The position numbers and the translations under genes are program-made. DNA of 64,000 nucleotides from Sphingobacteriaceae bacterium (GTDB lineage: Bacteria > Bacteroidota > Bacteroidia > B-17B0 > Aurantibacillaceae): the NCBI GenBank assembly GCA_016705695.1, contig JADJLA010000001.1, positions 620,001 to 684,000 on the forward strand, in the 5' to 3' direction. Under the pieces are notes generated by a model. It ran no database searches. It saw only the letters and a list, made by a program, of their open reading frames with translations, and was not told the origin of the DNA. Position 1 is the stretch's first letter; every line of letters begins with the position of its first letter. This document shows positions 43,027 through 52,435 of this stretch, piece after piece.

Positions 43027-46000
43027 TTATTTAGGTTGTTCTGGTTGTTCATTTTGTTTTTTACTAGGGTCGTTCTCGTTCAAATCAGGATTGCTACCAT
43101 CACCTTTAAATTCGATCTTCATTTCTTCCGAACTCCTTTGCTTAGCTTCTTCTTCTTTTTTAGCTTGTTTTGCTTTTAAGGCTTCTAGTTTTGCAATGGC
43201 TTCATCCAAATAAATTTGTTTTGGTTTGCCATCAATAATGGTCTCTAAAATTACTTGCGCATCGGCATCATCACCTTTAGCGATGTAAGTGTCTGCTAAA
43301 AGCAGCATACCTTTATTATTCCAATCATCATTGCTGTATTCGTAACCTATCAATTTATTCACCGTTTTTTCTACTTCTTTATAATCTTGTTTTTTGAAAT
43401 AGATCATCGACATATAATAGTAAGCCTCAGCACCACTAATGTTCTTTGAGGTCTTGCTCATAGCTTTAAATTCGATCAAAGCATCATCTAAACGATTGGT
43501 TTCGTACAAACATTTTGCTTTAATGTATTTTATCTCGGTTGTTTGTTGTGGATAAACTTTCTCAAAGGTTAAGATCTCGTTACAGGCGGCTAAAGATGTA
43601 TCAAATTTATTAAGGTAAAACGCGCAACGCATACTTCCAAAGCGCGCGTTGGTTTTGTTAAGCGGACTCTCAGCAATATCTTTCAGCTGCATGAACTGTG
43701 GAAGTGATGCCGTATAATTTTTTGCCTTGTAATTAATATAAGAAGCCTTAGCTAAGGAAGTTTCGGTATATAAATTTCTTGTTTTCGATAAAATATAATT
43801 ATAAGCAGGTAAAGCTTTTTCAAACATATTTTTGTTGTAGGCAGTTTCCGCGTAATTAAATTGAGCTTCTAAAGTGTATTTTCCTTCAGGGAAACGTGTA
43901 ATATAAGCGGCCCATTTGTCAAAAGCGGCATCTATGTTCTTTTCGTCGTATTGCGCAGTTTTAGCTGTTTCGTAAGTAGCAGCTTCCACCTGATTTACAT
44001 TTAAAGGATTGCCAAGATCAGCAAAATACTTTTCCATGGCATCTATTTGCCCTTTGGCTTTGAAAATAGTTTTGATTTGTTCTAATACATTTTTTGCTTC
44101 CTCACTTTTAGAGTCGGCTTTTACAAATTTGTCAAAATACTCAAAGGCTTTATCATCCTCTTTTCGTCCGAAATAAATATTACCAAGCTTGGCGTAACAA
44201 TTTTGAGTTGAACTTGATTTAGGATAGTTGTTCAGGATCTTTGTATAATATAAAATGGCATTCTCTTCATCTTTTAAATTCTCGTAGTATGTGTCTGCCA
44301 TTTCATTCAATACTTTGCCAGTGTAAACTGATCCGGGATATTTTGTTTCAATTGTTTTTAGATCTGCAATTTTCTCTTTATATTTCTTTAATAAACCCTG
44401 ACATAAAGCTTTTTGATAAATAGCGTAATCAACATCCAGCTTATTTAAATTAATAGCTTCTGCGTAAAGATCTGCAGCTTGCGGAAACGTATTATTCATG
44501 AAATAACAATCGGCAGCTCTTAAACTGGCATCTGCTTTTTTATTCATGTCGATCAAGTTTTTCGATAATAAATATTTTCTAAAAGCAATATTTGCTTCCG
44601 TATAATCGCCTTTTTCTTTACGCTGAAAGTGAGCGTAACCTATATTGTAGTTTGCAAGATCATATTCCGGCAAAGAAATGGAGCCTTCCATCACTAAGAA
44701 TTTTTTCCAAGCATCAATGGCAGTGGTATAATCCTTACGCATATAGGATATCTCACCCATCCAATATTGATTCAACGCATTTAAAACAAGATCGGTGTTT
44801 TGCGCTTGTGATTTTTTAAATTGTTTCTCGGCTTCGTCAAACTTATCGTTATTAAATGCGTCAACCCCTTTAAAGTAAATGAGCTTTTGATACGTGTATT
44901 TTAAAATAGGATCAATGGTTCCCATGCTTTCGATACTCTTAATGGCTAGATCGTAATTACGAGTGGTAGAGTAAACATTGATAAGGAACGTATAGCACTC
45001 GTCTTTACGCGGAGACGATGGATATTCTTTTAAATACTTACTGAATGCTTTTACTGCTTCGTTATACGGACTAAAATCTAGTTCGTAGCTTATTTTTGCG
45101 AAACTGAATAAGGCATCTTCTTCAATTTTTTGATCGAAGCTTAATTGATAAGCACTGTAAAACGCATTCTTGGCTTTTAATTTATCGCCTTGTTTCATAT
45201 AGCAATCGGCCATATGATACCAGGCACTTTGCGAAATAGAATCTTTTGGTGTAGTTGCTTTCTCAAATTGTTTAATGGCGTTAGGACAATCATTTGTTTT
45301 ATAATAACAATATCCTAAAGCGTAATTTCCTTGAGGATTAAGATCGGAAGCCAGGTTAGTTTTTTTAAGATAAACGAGCGCATCGCTGTATTTCTTCAAA
45401 TTATAATAGCTTTCGCCTATCATGCGATTGATCTCATCAGCTTTTTGAATATTAGCGCTATCATTTAATAATTGCGGAGCAGTTTGTGTAACCGTTTCAT
45501 ATTTCCCTTGTATAAAATAGATCTGCGTGATGTAATAAGGAACAACACTTCCAAAAGTTTCGTTGTTCACCAGCTTATTGAAGCCTTGTAAAGCAGTTCC
45601 GTAATTTTTCTCAGTATAAGAAATGTGCGAAAAATAATAGATCGCAGGGTTCATGTATTTGTTATCCTTATCTTTTATTTCGGCCAGATCAGTTTTTGCT
45701 TTCTCTGTATTTCCTTCCATCAAATAGCTGTACCCGCGCTTGAATTGCATTTCTGCAAGGTCTTCCTTATTTAATTTCGAACCTTCGGTCTTTTCTAAGT
45801 ATTCAATTGTTTCTTTGTATTTCTTCTTTCTAAAATTCGATTTACCCAAGTAAAACCATGCTAAATTCTTTTTTAAACTCTCAGGATGTTTTTCAATGAA
45901 TTGCTTCATGCGCCACTCACCATCTTTATGAAAAAGTTCAACGCCACAAGCAGCGGCGTAAAATTGAGCATCGGTCTTTAAAACAGAAGAAGTAGATTTT

Positions 46001-46173
46001 AGAATATATTCATCAAAATTTTTTTGAGCACTGGTATATTGTTTTTTGTCAAACAATTCAAGACCTGTTTTGTAAAGCTCATCTTTATCTAAAAAGATCG
46101 CCGTTTTTTGTGCGCTAACACCTCCAACCAGTAAAAAAAGCAAAGCGATCAGAAAATTTCTGTTCAAAAGCAT
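43027..46173 (-). CDS. Very large exported TPR protein
   Basis: 1048 aa. Signal peptide MLLNRNFLIALLFLLVGGVS plus AQ. More than twenty tetratricopeptide-like units span about 30-1000 (for example FFDKKQYTSAQKNFDEYILK, NALNQYWMGEISYMRKDYTT, AYYYMSMIYFKKQDYKEVEK). The tail (about 1005-1048) is a charged Lys/Glu/Gln-rich coil. It acts as a periplasmic or outer-membrane scaffold; partners are unknown, but the barrel gene is six bases downstream. No lipobox. Confidence 0.87.
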   Translation of the reverse strand: MLLNRNFLIALLFLLVGGVSAQKTAIFLDKDELYKTGLELFDKKQYTSAQKNFDEYILKSTSSVLKTDAQFYAAACGVELFHKDGEWRMKQFIEKHPESLKKNLAWFYLGKSNFRKKKYKETIEYLEKTEGSKLNKEDLAEMQFKRGYSYLMEGNTEKAKTDLAEIKDKDNKYMNPAIYYFSHISYTEKNYGTALQGFNKLVNNETFGSVVPYYITQIYFIQGKYETVTQTAPQLLNDSANIQKADEINRMIGESYYNLKKYSDALVYLKKTNLASDLNPQGNYALGYCYYKTNDCPNAIKQFEKATTPKDSISQSAWYHMADCYMKQGDKLKAKNAFYSAYQLSFDQKIEEDALFSFAKISYELDFSPYNEAVKAFSKYLKEYPSSPRKDECYTFLINVYSTTRNYDLAIKSIESMGTIDPILKYTYQKLIYFKGVDAFNNDKFDEAEKQFKKSQAQNTDLVLNALNQYWMGEISYMRKDYTTAIDAWKKFLVMEGSISLPEYDLANYNIGYAHFQRKEKGDYTEANIAFRKYLLSKNLIDMNKKADASLRAADCYFMNNTFPQAADLYAEAINLNKLDVDYAIYQKALCQGLLKKYKEKIADLKTIETKYPGSVYTGKVLNEMADTYYENLKDEENAILYYTKILNNYPKSSSTQNCYAKLGNIYFGRKEDDKAFEYFDKFVKADSKSEEAKNVLEQIKTIFKAKGQIDAMEKYFADLGNPLNVNQVEAATYETAKTAQYDEKNIDAAFDKWAAYITRFPEGKYTLEAQFNYAETAYNKNMFEKALPAYNYILSKTRNLYTETSLAKASYINYKAKNYTASLPQFMQLKDIAESPLNKTNARFGSMRCAFYLNKFDTSLAACNEILTFEKVYPQQTTEIKYIKAKCLYETNRLDDALIEFKAMSKTSKNISGAEAYYYMSMIYFKKQDYKEVEKTVNKLIGYEYSNDDWNNKGMLLLADTYIAKGDDADAQVILETIIDGKPKQIYLDEAIAKLEALKAKQAKKEEEAKQRSSEEMKIEFKGDGSNPDLNENDPSKKQNEQPEQPK

Positions 46174-46340
46174 GTATATGGGTTTAATTAGATAAAATTT
46201 ATCCCAATAAATGTAGTTGGCTTAAGTTTATAGTAAGTGTAGTAATGATGTTGATTATTAACGGTAACGTGTTGATATAGTTACAGCTTGGTTGGTGAAT
46301 TAAACTTGCTTTTATGGTAATTTTAGAATTTGGAGAACAA

Positions 46341-47009
46341 ATGTCGATTTTAGTAAAATTTGAGAATGCTACTCTTATGCAAGAGGAAAGGCCGGTGGTT
46401 TCGGGTGTTACCGTAGAGGTGAGCAAGGGAGAATTTGTTTATTTATTAGGCAAAACAGGTAGCGGTAAAAGTAGTTTCTTAAAGACTATTTATGCTGACC
46501 TTCCATTAGGCATGGGATCGGCAACTGTAGCGGGTTACGACTTAAACACCATCAAGCCAAAAGATATACCGTATTTACGTAGAAAATTAGGAATTGTGTT
46601 CCAAGATTTTCAGTTATTGTCTGATAGAACTGTGGGTGATAATTTAAAATTTGTGATGAAAGCAACGGGATGGGAAGATGGATCAAAGATCAATGCGCGC
46701 ATCAAAGAAGTGTTAAATAAAGTTGGTTTGGAGAGTAAAGAGGGAAGTATGCCTCACGAATTATCGGGTGGAGAGCAGCAAAGAGTGAGTATTGCCCGAG
46801 CTTTGGTGAACGATCCGGAGATCATTTTGGCCGACGAGCCAACCGGAAACTTAGATCCGGAGACCTCCGAAGAGATCTTAAGATTATTGAAAGGTATTGC
46901 CGAAAGTGGCAGAGCCGTATTGTTTGCTACACATGATATGATGGTTTACAATAAATTCAAGAGTCGCACGCTTATGTTCGAAGGCGGAAAAGTGAATCAG
47001 TCCAATTAA
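46341..47009 (+). CDS. ftsE: FtsE-like ABC ATP-binding protein
   Basis: 222 aa from the ATG at 46341 (MSILVKFENATLMQEE); an upstream in-frame ATG at 46314 would add nine residues not usual in the family. Walker A LLGKTGSGKSSFLKTIYADL, Q-loop FQDFQLLSDRTV, signature LSGGEQQRVSIARAL, Walker B ILADEPTGNLDPET and switch His FATHDMMV. Wording such as FQDFQLL and YLRRKLGIV is typical of FtsE, which with FtsX couples division to peptidoglycan hydrolysis. No ftsX is adjacent, so it must be encoded elsewhere, as is common in this phylum. Confidence 0.9.
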   Translation: MSILVKFENATLMQEERPVVSGVTVEVSKGEFVYLLGKTGSGKSSFLKTIYADLPLGMGSATVAGYDLNTIKPKDIPYLRRKLGIVFQDFQLLSDRTVGDNLKFVMKATGWEDGSKINARIKEVLNKVGLESKEGSMPHELSGGEQQRVSIARALVNDPEIILADEPTGNLDPETSEEILRLLKGIAESGRAVLFATHDMMVYNKFKSRTLMFEGGKVNQSN

Positions 47010-47429
47010 TTGAGATATTTAGTAGTATTTTTTGTTTGCCTGGCAGTTTCATGCTCAAGAGGCGATCGTGAGAAGGAATCACAAGATTATTTTAAGAAAG
47101 AAATTGATAGCCGAATGGCAAAGCTCAAAGAATTGAAATTTGCTGATTCATTGCAAGTGGACATTTTGGAAGTGCATACTGAAGTTGATCGCTTTTTATT
47201 ACTTTCAAAAGATATTGAGAATTTAGACGTGTCGATCAATTTGTCGAGAAAATATTTTGACGAACTCTCTCAAAAATTCAACTTTAAACGCACTGATTTT
47301 ACCGATATCAATAAAACCATGACCCTTGAAGAAATTGCCAATGCCTTAAAGGGTAATGAGCTTAATTTCTATAATCAGGTATTGTTTAAGTATAAAGGGG
47401 CTGAAGGGGCTATGTTTACTGCTCAGTAG
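47010..47429 (+). CDS. Small hypothetical lipoprotein
   Basis: 139 aa. Signal peptide with lipobox (LAVSCSRG, Cys15), then mostly charged helices (YFKKEIDSRMAKLKELKFAD; VDRFLLLSKDIENLDVSINL). The start is TTG, directly after the ftsE stop (TAATTG), so it is translated with ftsE. No family recognised; the link suggests a role near the divisome or envelope. Confidence 0.78.
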   Translation: MRYLVVFFVCLAVSCSRGDREKESQDYFKKEIDSRMAKLKELKFADSLQVDILEVHTEVDRFLLLSKDIENLDVSINLSRKYFDELSQKFNFKRTDFTDINKTMTLEEIANALKGNELNFYNQVLFKYKGAEGAMFTAQ

Positions 47430-47525
47430 GGTAAAATTGCCTTTCGTAAAATAGCAGGTTTATGCCTTAAATTATTTAAAAAAATCCCACCTATTTTCTT
47501 ATTTTTACATTCTCAATTTTAAACC

Positions 47526-48938
47526 TTGGTTTTTGCCAGTATAACCTTTTTAATTTATGTGTTGCCGCTGTTCTTGCTGGCCTATCACATTGTACCTCAT
47601 AAGTACAAAAATGGTTTTATTTTGGCTTTTAGTATTTTCTTTTATTCGTGGGGCGGACCAAAATTCATTTTCGCCATTTTAGCTACAACTTTTATCGATT
47701 TCTTTTTGGTGAATGCTATGCACAATGCAAAAAAGAAAGGCGATAAAAAGAAATTTTTAATTCTTTCCCTATCTATTAATCTAGGTTTATTATTCTATTT
47801 CAAATACTGCAATTTCTTTGTAGATAATTTTAATTCGGTACTTGGATTAGATATTCATTTCGCAAAAATTATTTTACCAATTGGAATTTCGTTCTATACA
47901 TTCGAAAGTTTAACCTATGTAGTGGATGTTTATCGCGGCATTCACAAACCTTTGAAGAGCTTTTGGCATTACCAAACCTATATTTTATTATTTCCAAAGT
48001 TAATTGCCGGCCCAATTGTACGTTACCACGATATTGCCGACCAAATCACAAATCGCGAAAAAAATTACACGCCCGAAGCAAAACTCAGCGGTTTTTTGAT
48101 CTTTAGTATTGGTCTCGCTAAAAAAGTGATCATCGCCAATACATTAGGCATGCAAGCCGATGCTGTTTTTAATTTACCGGTTGCACAATTAGATACCGCC
48201 GCCGCTTGGGTCGGAGCAATTGCCTACACATTTCAAATTTATTTTGATTTTAGCGGTTATAGCGATATGGCTATTGGTCTTTGCAAAATTATGGGCTTTA
48301 GAATTCCTGAGAATTTTAATAATCCTTATATCTCCACAAGCATTACCGATTTTTGGCGTCGTTGGCACATTACCTTGGGCGCATGGATGAAAAATTATTT
48401 ATACATCCCACTTGGAGGAAATAAAGGAAGTAACACAAAATTGTATCGTAATCTCTTTATTGTTTTTCTACTTTCGGGTTTATGGCATGGCGCCAGTTGG
48501 AATTTTGTATTGTGGGGCGCTTATCATGGATTGTTTCTTGTGCTAGAACGTTTGTTCCTTGGAAATGTATTTGAGAAGTTGGGTAAATTCATTTCAATAC
48601 CACTAACATTTATGATCGTTGTTACCGGTTGGGTTTTATTCCGCAATGATGATCTTTCATACGCGTTCTCAGTAATAAAACAAATGTACAGTTTCAATTT
48701 TATGGACGGTAAATTTGCAATGAACAATGATTTTATGGCTATGGCAGTTATTGCCTTACTTATTTCGTGGTTTGCTATCACCAACAAAACATTGGCCATG
48801 CAACAAAGTCTTTACGGAGAAAAATTTAGCAACAATGGCAAATGGATGGTAGTGCTTTCGAGTATAGTGTTGTTTTATGTGTCGTTGAGTTATATATCTG
48901 CTTTGAATTTTAATCCCTTTATTTATTTCAGATTTTAG
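47526..48938 (+). CDS. MBOAT-family O-acyltransferase (AlgI/DltB-like)
   Basis: 470 aa with about ten membrane helices. The TTG start (VFASITFLIYVLPLFLLAYH) matches the usual N-terminus of this family. Landmarks are KYCNFFVDN, PIGISFYTFESLTYVVDVYR near 118-137, FPKLIAGPIVRY, the central YFDFSGYSDMAIGLCKIMGF and FWRRWHITLGAWMKNYLYIP, and the catalytic His in LSGLWHGASWNFVLWGAYHG near 315-334. It moves acyl (usually acetyl) groups across the inner membrane for transfer to an exported polysaccharide. The next gene is the periplasmic partner. Confidence 0.95.
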   Translation: MVFASITFLIYVLPLFLLAYHIVPHKYKNGFILAFSIFFYSWGGPKFIFAILATTFIDFFLVNAMHNAKKKGDKKKFLILSLSINLGLLFYFKYCNFFVDNFNSVLGLDIHFAKIILPIGISFYTFESLTYVVDVYRGIHKPLKSFWHYQTYILLFPKLIAGPIVRYHDIADQITNREKNYTPEAKLSGFLIFSIGLAKKVIIANTLGMQADAVFNLPVAQLDTAAAWVGAIAYTFQIYFDFSGYSDMAIGLCKIMGFRIPENFNNPYISTSITDFWRRWHITLGAWMKNYLYIPLGGNKGSNTKLYRNLFIVFLLSGLWHGASWNFVLWGAYHGLFLVLERLFLGNVFEKLGKFISIPLTFMIVVTGWVLFRNDDLSYAFSVIKQMYSFNFMDGKFAMNNDFMAMAVIALLISWFAITNKTLAMQQSLYGEKFSNNGKWMVVLSSIVLFYVSLSYISALNFNPFIYFRF

Positions 48939-50281
48939 TGAGTAATAAAAAAACATATTCGGTTCATGGGGTAGTGATCTTATTCGCTCTATTCATGCCA
49001 ATGCTGGCTTCTTATTACAAACAAGCAACTAGGATCTCGCCCGATGAGGATCTAACATATAATAAACCAAACTTAGCTGGCTTAGTGATCTCTGATGAAA
49101 AACCAAAACTTACATCTACAAGTTGGTTCGATGGAGGTTATCAGGAGGTAATGGATGATTATAATAACGATCATTGGGCATTTAAAGAAATTTCTGTTCG
49201 TTTGAACAATCAATTGTATTATTCCTGTTTCAATCAATTGCGCGTAAAAGGTTTTGTGAGTGGTAAGGAAGGTTATGTGTTTAGTGAAGATTATATTTTC
49301 TCGGCGTACGGTGATGATGAGGTGAACGAGAATAAGGTAATTTCATTAATGCAAAAAGCAAAAGTGATACAAGATACACTAAAGAAAAAAGGAATTGATC
49401 TGATGTTTGTATACGCGCCGGGTAAAGGCGAATACTGTAGCGAATTTATTGAAGACAAATACAAGCATTCCGTTAATCAAACCAATCACGATCTGTATGC
49501 AAAATATGGAAAGCAATATGGTATAAATCAATTAGATCTTTACGACTTGTTCAATAGACTGAAACCAGTTACGCCTTATCCCTTGTTCCCAAAATTTGGT
49601 CACCACTGGAGTTATTACGGAGAATGTTTGGCTATGGATACCATTATTAAATACATGGAGAAATTGCACAAATGCGATATGCCCGATCTTCGCATTGGTA
49701 CTATTGAAGTGGTAGATACGGCAAGGAGTAGAGATGCCGATGTGTTGAAGGGAATGAATTTGTATAGAAATCCGGAACAAAACATGAAGTTGGCGTATCC
49801 TCAAATTGGTTGGGAAAATGATTCGTTAAAGAATACAACTCGCGTATTAACTTTGTCGGATAGTTATTGGTATGGCCCTGTTTACATGGGCATTTTAAAT
49901 GGCGCTTTTGCAGGCGGACAATTTTGGTATTATTATAACAAAGTAATTCCGTCGCCAATACCGGGAGAGAAAGTAGAAGTTTGGCAATTAGATCTTAAGC
50001 AAAGCATTGAAAGTAATCAAGTGGTTATGTTGTTGTATTCAGATGGAAATTTATCGGCATTCGGAAATAGTTTCATTAATGATGCTTACGAGATGTATAC
50101 TTCTCCAAAAACTTATTATGCACGAAAAGAAAAACAAGATCAGATTCAAAATTTCGCAAAGCAAATTCGTGAAACGCCTTTGCTGTTAAAGAAGGCAACT
50201 CAAAAAAGTAGTGATCAACAAATTCCATTGGACAGCGCTATTAAAGTGGATGCAATGAAAATGGCGGGGATGATAAAATAA
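48938..50281 (+). CDS. AlgX/AlgJ-like (SGNH-type) O-acetyltransferase partner
   Basis: 447 aa. A GTG start shares one base with the stop of the MBOAT gene (TAGTG). One N-terminal membrane anchor (VVILFALFMPMLASYYKQA) is followed by an extracytoplasmic domain of the AlgX-N/AlgJ type: LMFVYAPGKGEYCSEFI, FPKFGHHWSYYGECLA (HxW-like motif) near 222-238, and LTLSDSYWYGPVYMG near 304-318. With the MBOAT protein it should O-acetylate a surface polysaccharide. The target is not shown by the neighbours. Confidence 0.88.
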   Translation: MSNKKTYSVHGVVILFALFMPMLASYYKQATRISPDEDLTYNKPNLAGLVISDEKPKLTSTSWFDGGYQEVMDDYNNDHWAFKEISVRLNNQLYYSCFNQLRVKGFVSGKEGYVFSEDYIFSAYGDDEVNENKVISLMQKAKVIQDTLKKKGIDLMFVYAPGKGEYCSEFIEDKYKHSVNQTNHDLYAKYGKQYGINQLDLYDLFNRLKPVTPYPLFPKFGHHWSYYGECLAMDTIIKYMEKLHKCDMPDLRIGTIEVVDTARSRDADVLKGMNLYRNPEQNMKLAYPQIGWENDSLKNTTRVLTLSDSYWYGPVYMGILNGAFAGGQFWYYYNKVIPSPIPGEKVEVWQLDLKQSIESNQVVMLLYSDGNLSAFGNSFINDAYEMYTSPKTYYARKEKQDQIQNFAKQIRETPLLLKKATQKSSDQQIPLDSAIKVDAMKMAGMIK

Positions 50282-50286
50282 TAAAA

Positions 50287-52434
50287 ATGAAGAAACTAAT
50301 AATTGGATTTACCTTTTTGTCGCTTTTAGTAAAGGCTGATGAAGGTATGTGGATGCCACAGTTAATTGAGGCGATGAATTTTAAGGACATGAAAAAGAAT
50401 GGCTTTAAATTAACTGCACAGCAAATATACAGCATTAACAAAGCGAGCATGAAAGACGCAGTAGCAATTTTTGGTGGTGGATGTACCGCTGAAGCTATTT
50501 CGGATAAAGGATTGATATTAACTAATCATCATTGTGGTTATAGCTCTGTTGCCGGATTAAGTTCGGTTGATAAAGATTATTTAAAGAATGGTTATTGGGC
50601 TAAGGACGCAAACGAAGAGTTGTGGTGCAAAGGATTAACAGTAACCTTCATTAAAAAAATTGAAGATGTTACAAAGCAAGTGCTGACCGTTATCAAACCA
50701 TCGTATTCGGAATTTCAAAAAGATTCTGCTATTCGCGCTACAATGCAGCAAATAGAAAAAAAGGCTATAGAAAAAACACATTATTCAGCTTTTGTTCGTC
50801 CGTTTTACTATGGTAACGAGTATTATTTATTTGTTACCGAAGTTTTTAAAGATGTGCGTTTGGTTGGTGTTCCTCCTGAGAATATTGGAAAATTTGGTGG
50901 CGAAACCGATAATTGGGTATGGCCTCGTCATAATCCTGATTTTAGCATGTTTAGAATTTATGCCAATAAAGAGAACAAGCCTGCAGATTATAACGCTGAT
51001 AATGTTCCTTACAAGCCTTTGTATTCATTCCCCATTTCACTAAAAGGATACGAAAAAGGTGATTTTACAATGGTATATGGTTTCCCAGGAAGAACACAAG
51101 AATATCTCACGTCGTTTGCCGTTGAATTATTGATCAATGAGCAGGATCCTCGCCGTGTTTCGTTACGCGAAAAACGTTTGGCGATTTATGAAAAGGATAT
51201 GAAGAAGAATGACACGCTTCGTTTGATGTATGCTGATAGATACGCGGGAATTGCTAATGCGTATAAAAAATGGTCGGGCGAGATGCAAGGTTTGGTGATC
51301 AACGACGCTATCAATAAAAAGAAGAAATTTGAGATAGATCTTATACAATCGTTGAATGCTGATGCCACAAAACAAAATAAATGCAAGCAAATACTAGCCG
51401 ATTTTAAGAAAGTTTATGTGGAGTATGCCCCATTAAGTAAACAAGTAGACTATTACAGCGAATGTTTAATGGGAATAGACGCCATTCGTTACATTACTAA
51501 TTACCATGCATTATTTGCAGAGCTAAAGAAGAAACAGTCCGGTAAGGAAAATAAATTCGATCAGATGTATGCCGATCTTAAAAAAACCATTCCATTCAGA
51601 AATTTCAATAAAGAGACAGATAAAAAATTGTGTATTGCCATGTTAAAGGAATACGAACTCTATATTGATAAGGAAAGCAGACCGATTTATTTGGACTCGT
51701 TGTATAAGGTCTATAATAACGATACTGAGAAGATAACAGAGTTCTTGTACAGTAACTCAAGTTTTATTGATAATACAAAAGCGGCTGCAATGCTAGGCGA
51801 CTTTGAAAAAAGTTATTCGCTTTACGAACGCGACCCTTTTTATAAACTTACTTTGGCTATTAATACTTATTATCAAAAAGGCGTTTTTCCTCAGTATAAT
51901 TATGATGAGTTGCAACTATTGGAATTACAAAAAGAGTATATGCAAATGCAAAAGGATAATGTAAAGACCAAGAAGTTTTATCCGGATGCAAACGGAACTT
52001 TACGCGTGGCCTATGGGAAAGTAGATGATTACAAACCAAAAGATGGCGTAACATATTTACATTATACAACTATTGATGGAATGGTGGACAAGAATAGTAC
52101 AGGAAATCCTGATTACGAAGTGATGCCACGTTTGATAGAGCTGTATAATAAAAAAGATTACGGAATGTATGCCGACAAAAACGGGAAATTACGAGTTTCT
52201 TTTATTGCAAGTAATCATACAACCGGAGGAAATAGTGGAAGCCCTGTTTTAAATGCAAAAGGCGAATTGATAGGAACAAATTACGATCGCAACTGGGAAG
52301 GAACTATGAGCGACGTGATGTACGATGTGAATCGTTGCCGAAATATTGTTTTAGATGTTCGTTTTACCCTTTGGATAGTGGATAAATACGCAGGCGCAGG
52401 TTATCTCTTAAATGAGATGAAGATCATCAAATGA
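50287..52434 (+). CDS. S46-family dipeptidyl-peptidase, DPP11 type
   Basis: 715 aa, exported (signal peptide about 1-17). Catalytic His in TNHHCGYSS near 79-87, Asp in GGETDNWVWPRHNPD near 226 and Ser650 in GGNSGSP. The residue 18 positions after the Ser is Arg668 (TNYDRNWEG), the same spacing as Ser655/Arg673 of Porphyromonas DPP11, which sets preference for Asp/Glu at P1; DPP7 has Gly there. It releases dipeptides from the N-terminus of acidic peptides in the periplasm for amino-acid nutrition. Start five bases after the AlgX-like stop. Confidence 0.94.
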   Translation: MKKLIIGFTFLSLLVKADEGMWMPQLIEAMNFKDMKKNGFKLTAQQIYSINKASMKDAVAIFGGGCTAEAISDKGLILTNHHCGYSSVAGLSSVDKDYLKNGYWAKDANEELWCKGLTVTFIKKIEDVTKQVLTVIKPSYSEFQKDSAIRATMQQIEKKAIEKTHYSAFVRPFYYGNEYYLFVTEVFKDVRLVGVPPENIGKFGGETDNWVWPRHNPDFSMFRIYANKENKPADYNADNVPYKPLYSFPISLKGYEKGDFTMVYGFPGRTQEYLTSFAVELLINEQDPRRVSLREKRLAIYEKDMKKNDTLRLMYADRYAGIANAYKKWSGEMQGLVINDAINKKKKFEIDLIQSLNADATKQNKCKQILADFKKVYVEYAPLSKQVDYYSECLMGIDAIRYITNYHALFAELKKKQSGKENKFDQMYADLKKTIPFRNFNKETDKKLCIAMLKEYELYIDKESRPIYLDSLYKVYNNDTEKITEFLYSNSSFIDNTKAAAMLGDFEKSYSLYERDPFYKLTLAINTYYQKGVFPQYNYDELQLLELQKEYMQMQKDNVKTKKFYPDANGTLRVAYGKVDDYKPKDGVTYLHYTTIDGMVDKNSTGNPDYEVMPRLIELYNKKDYGMYADKNGKLRVSFIASNHTTGGNSGSPVLNAKGELIGTNYDRNWEGTMSDVMYDVNRCRNIVLDVRFTLWIVDKYAGAGYLLNEMKIIK

Positions 52435-52435
52435 T

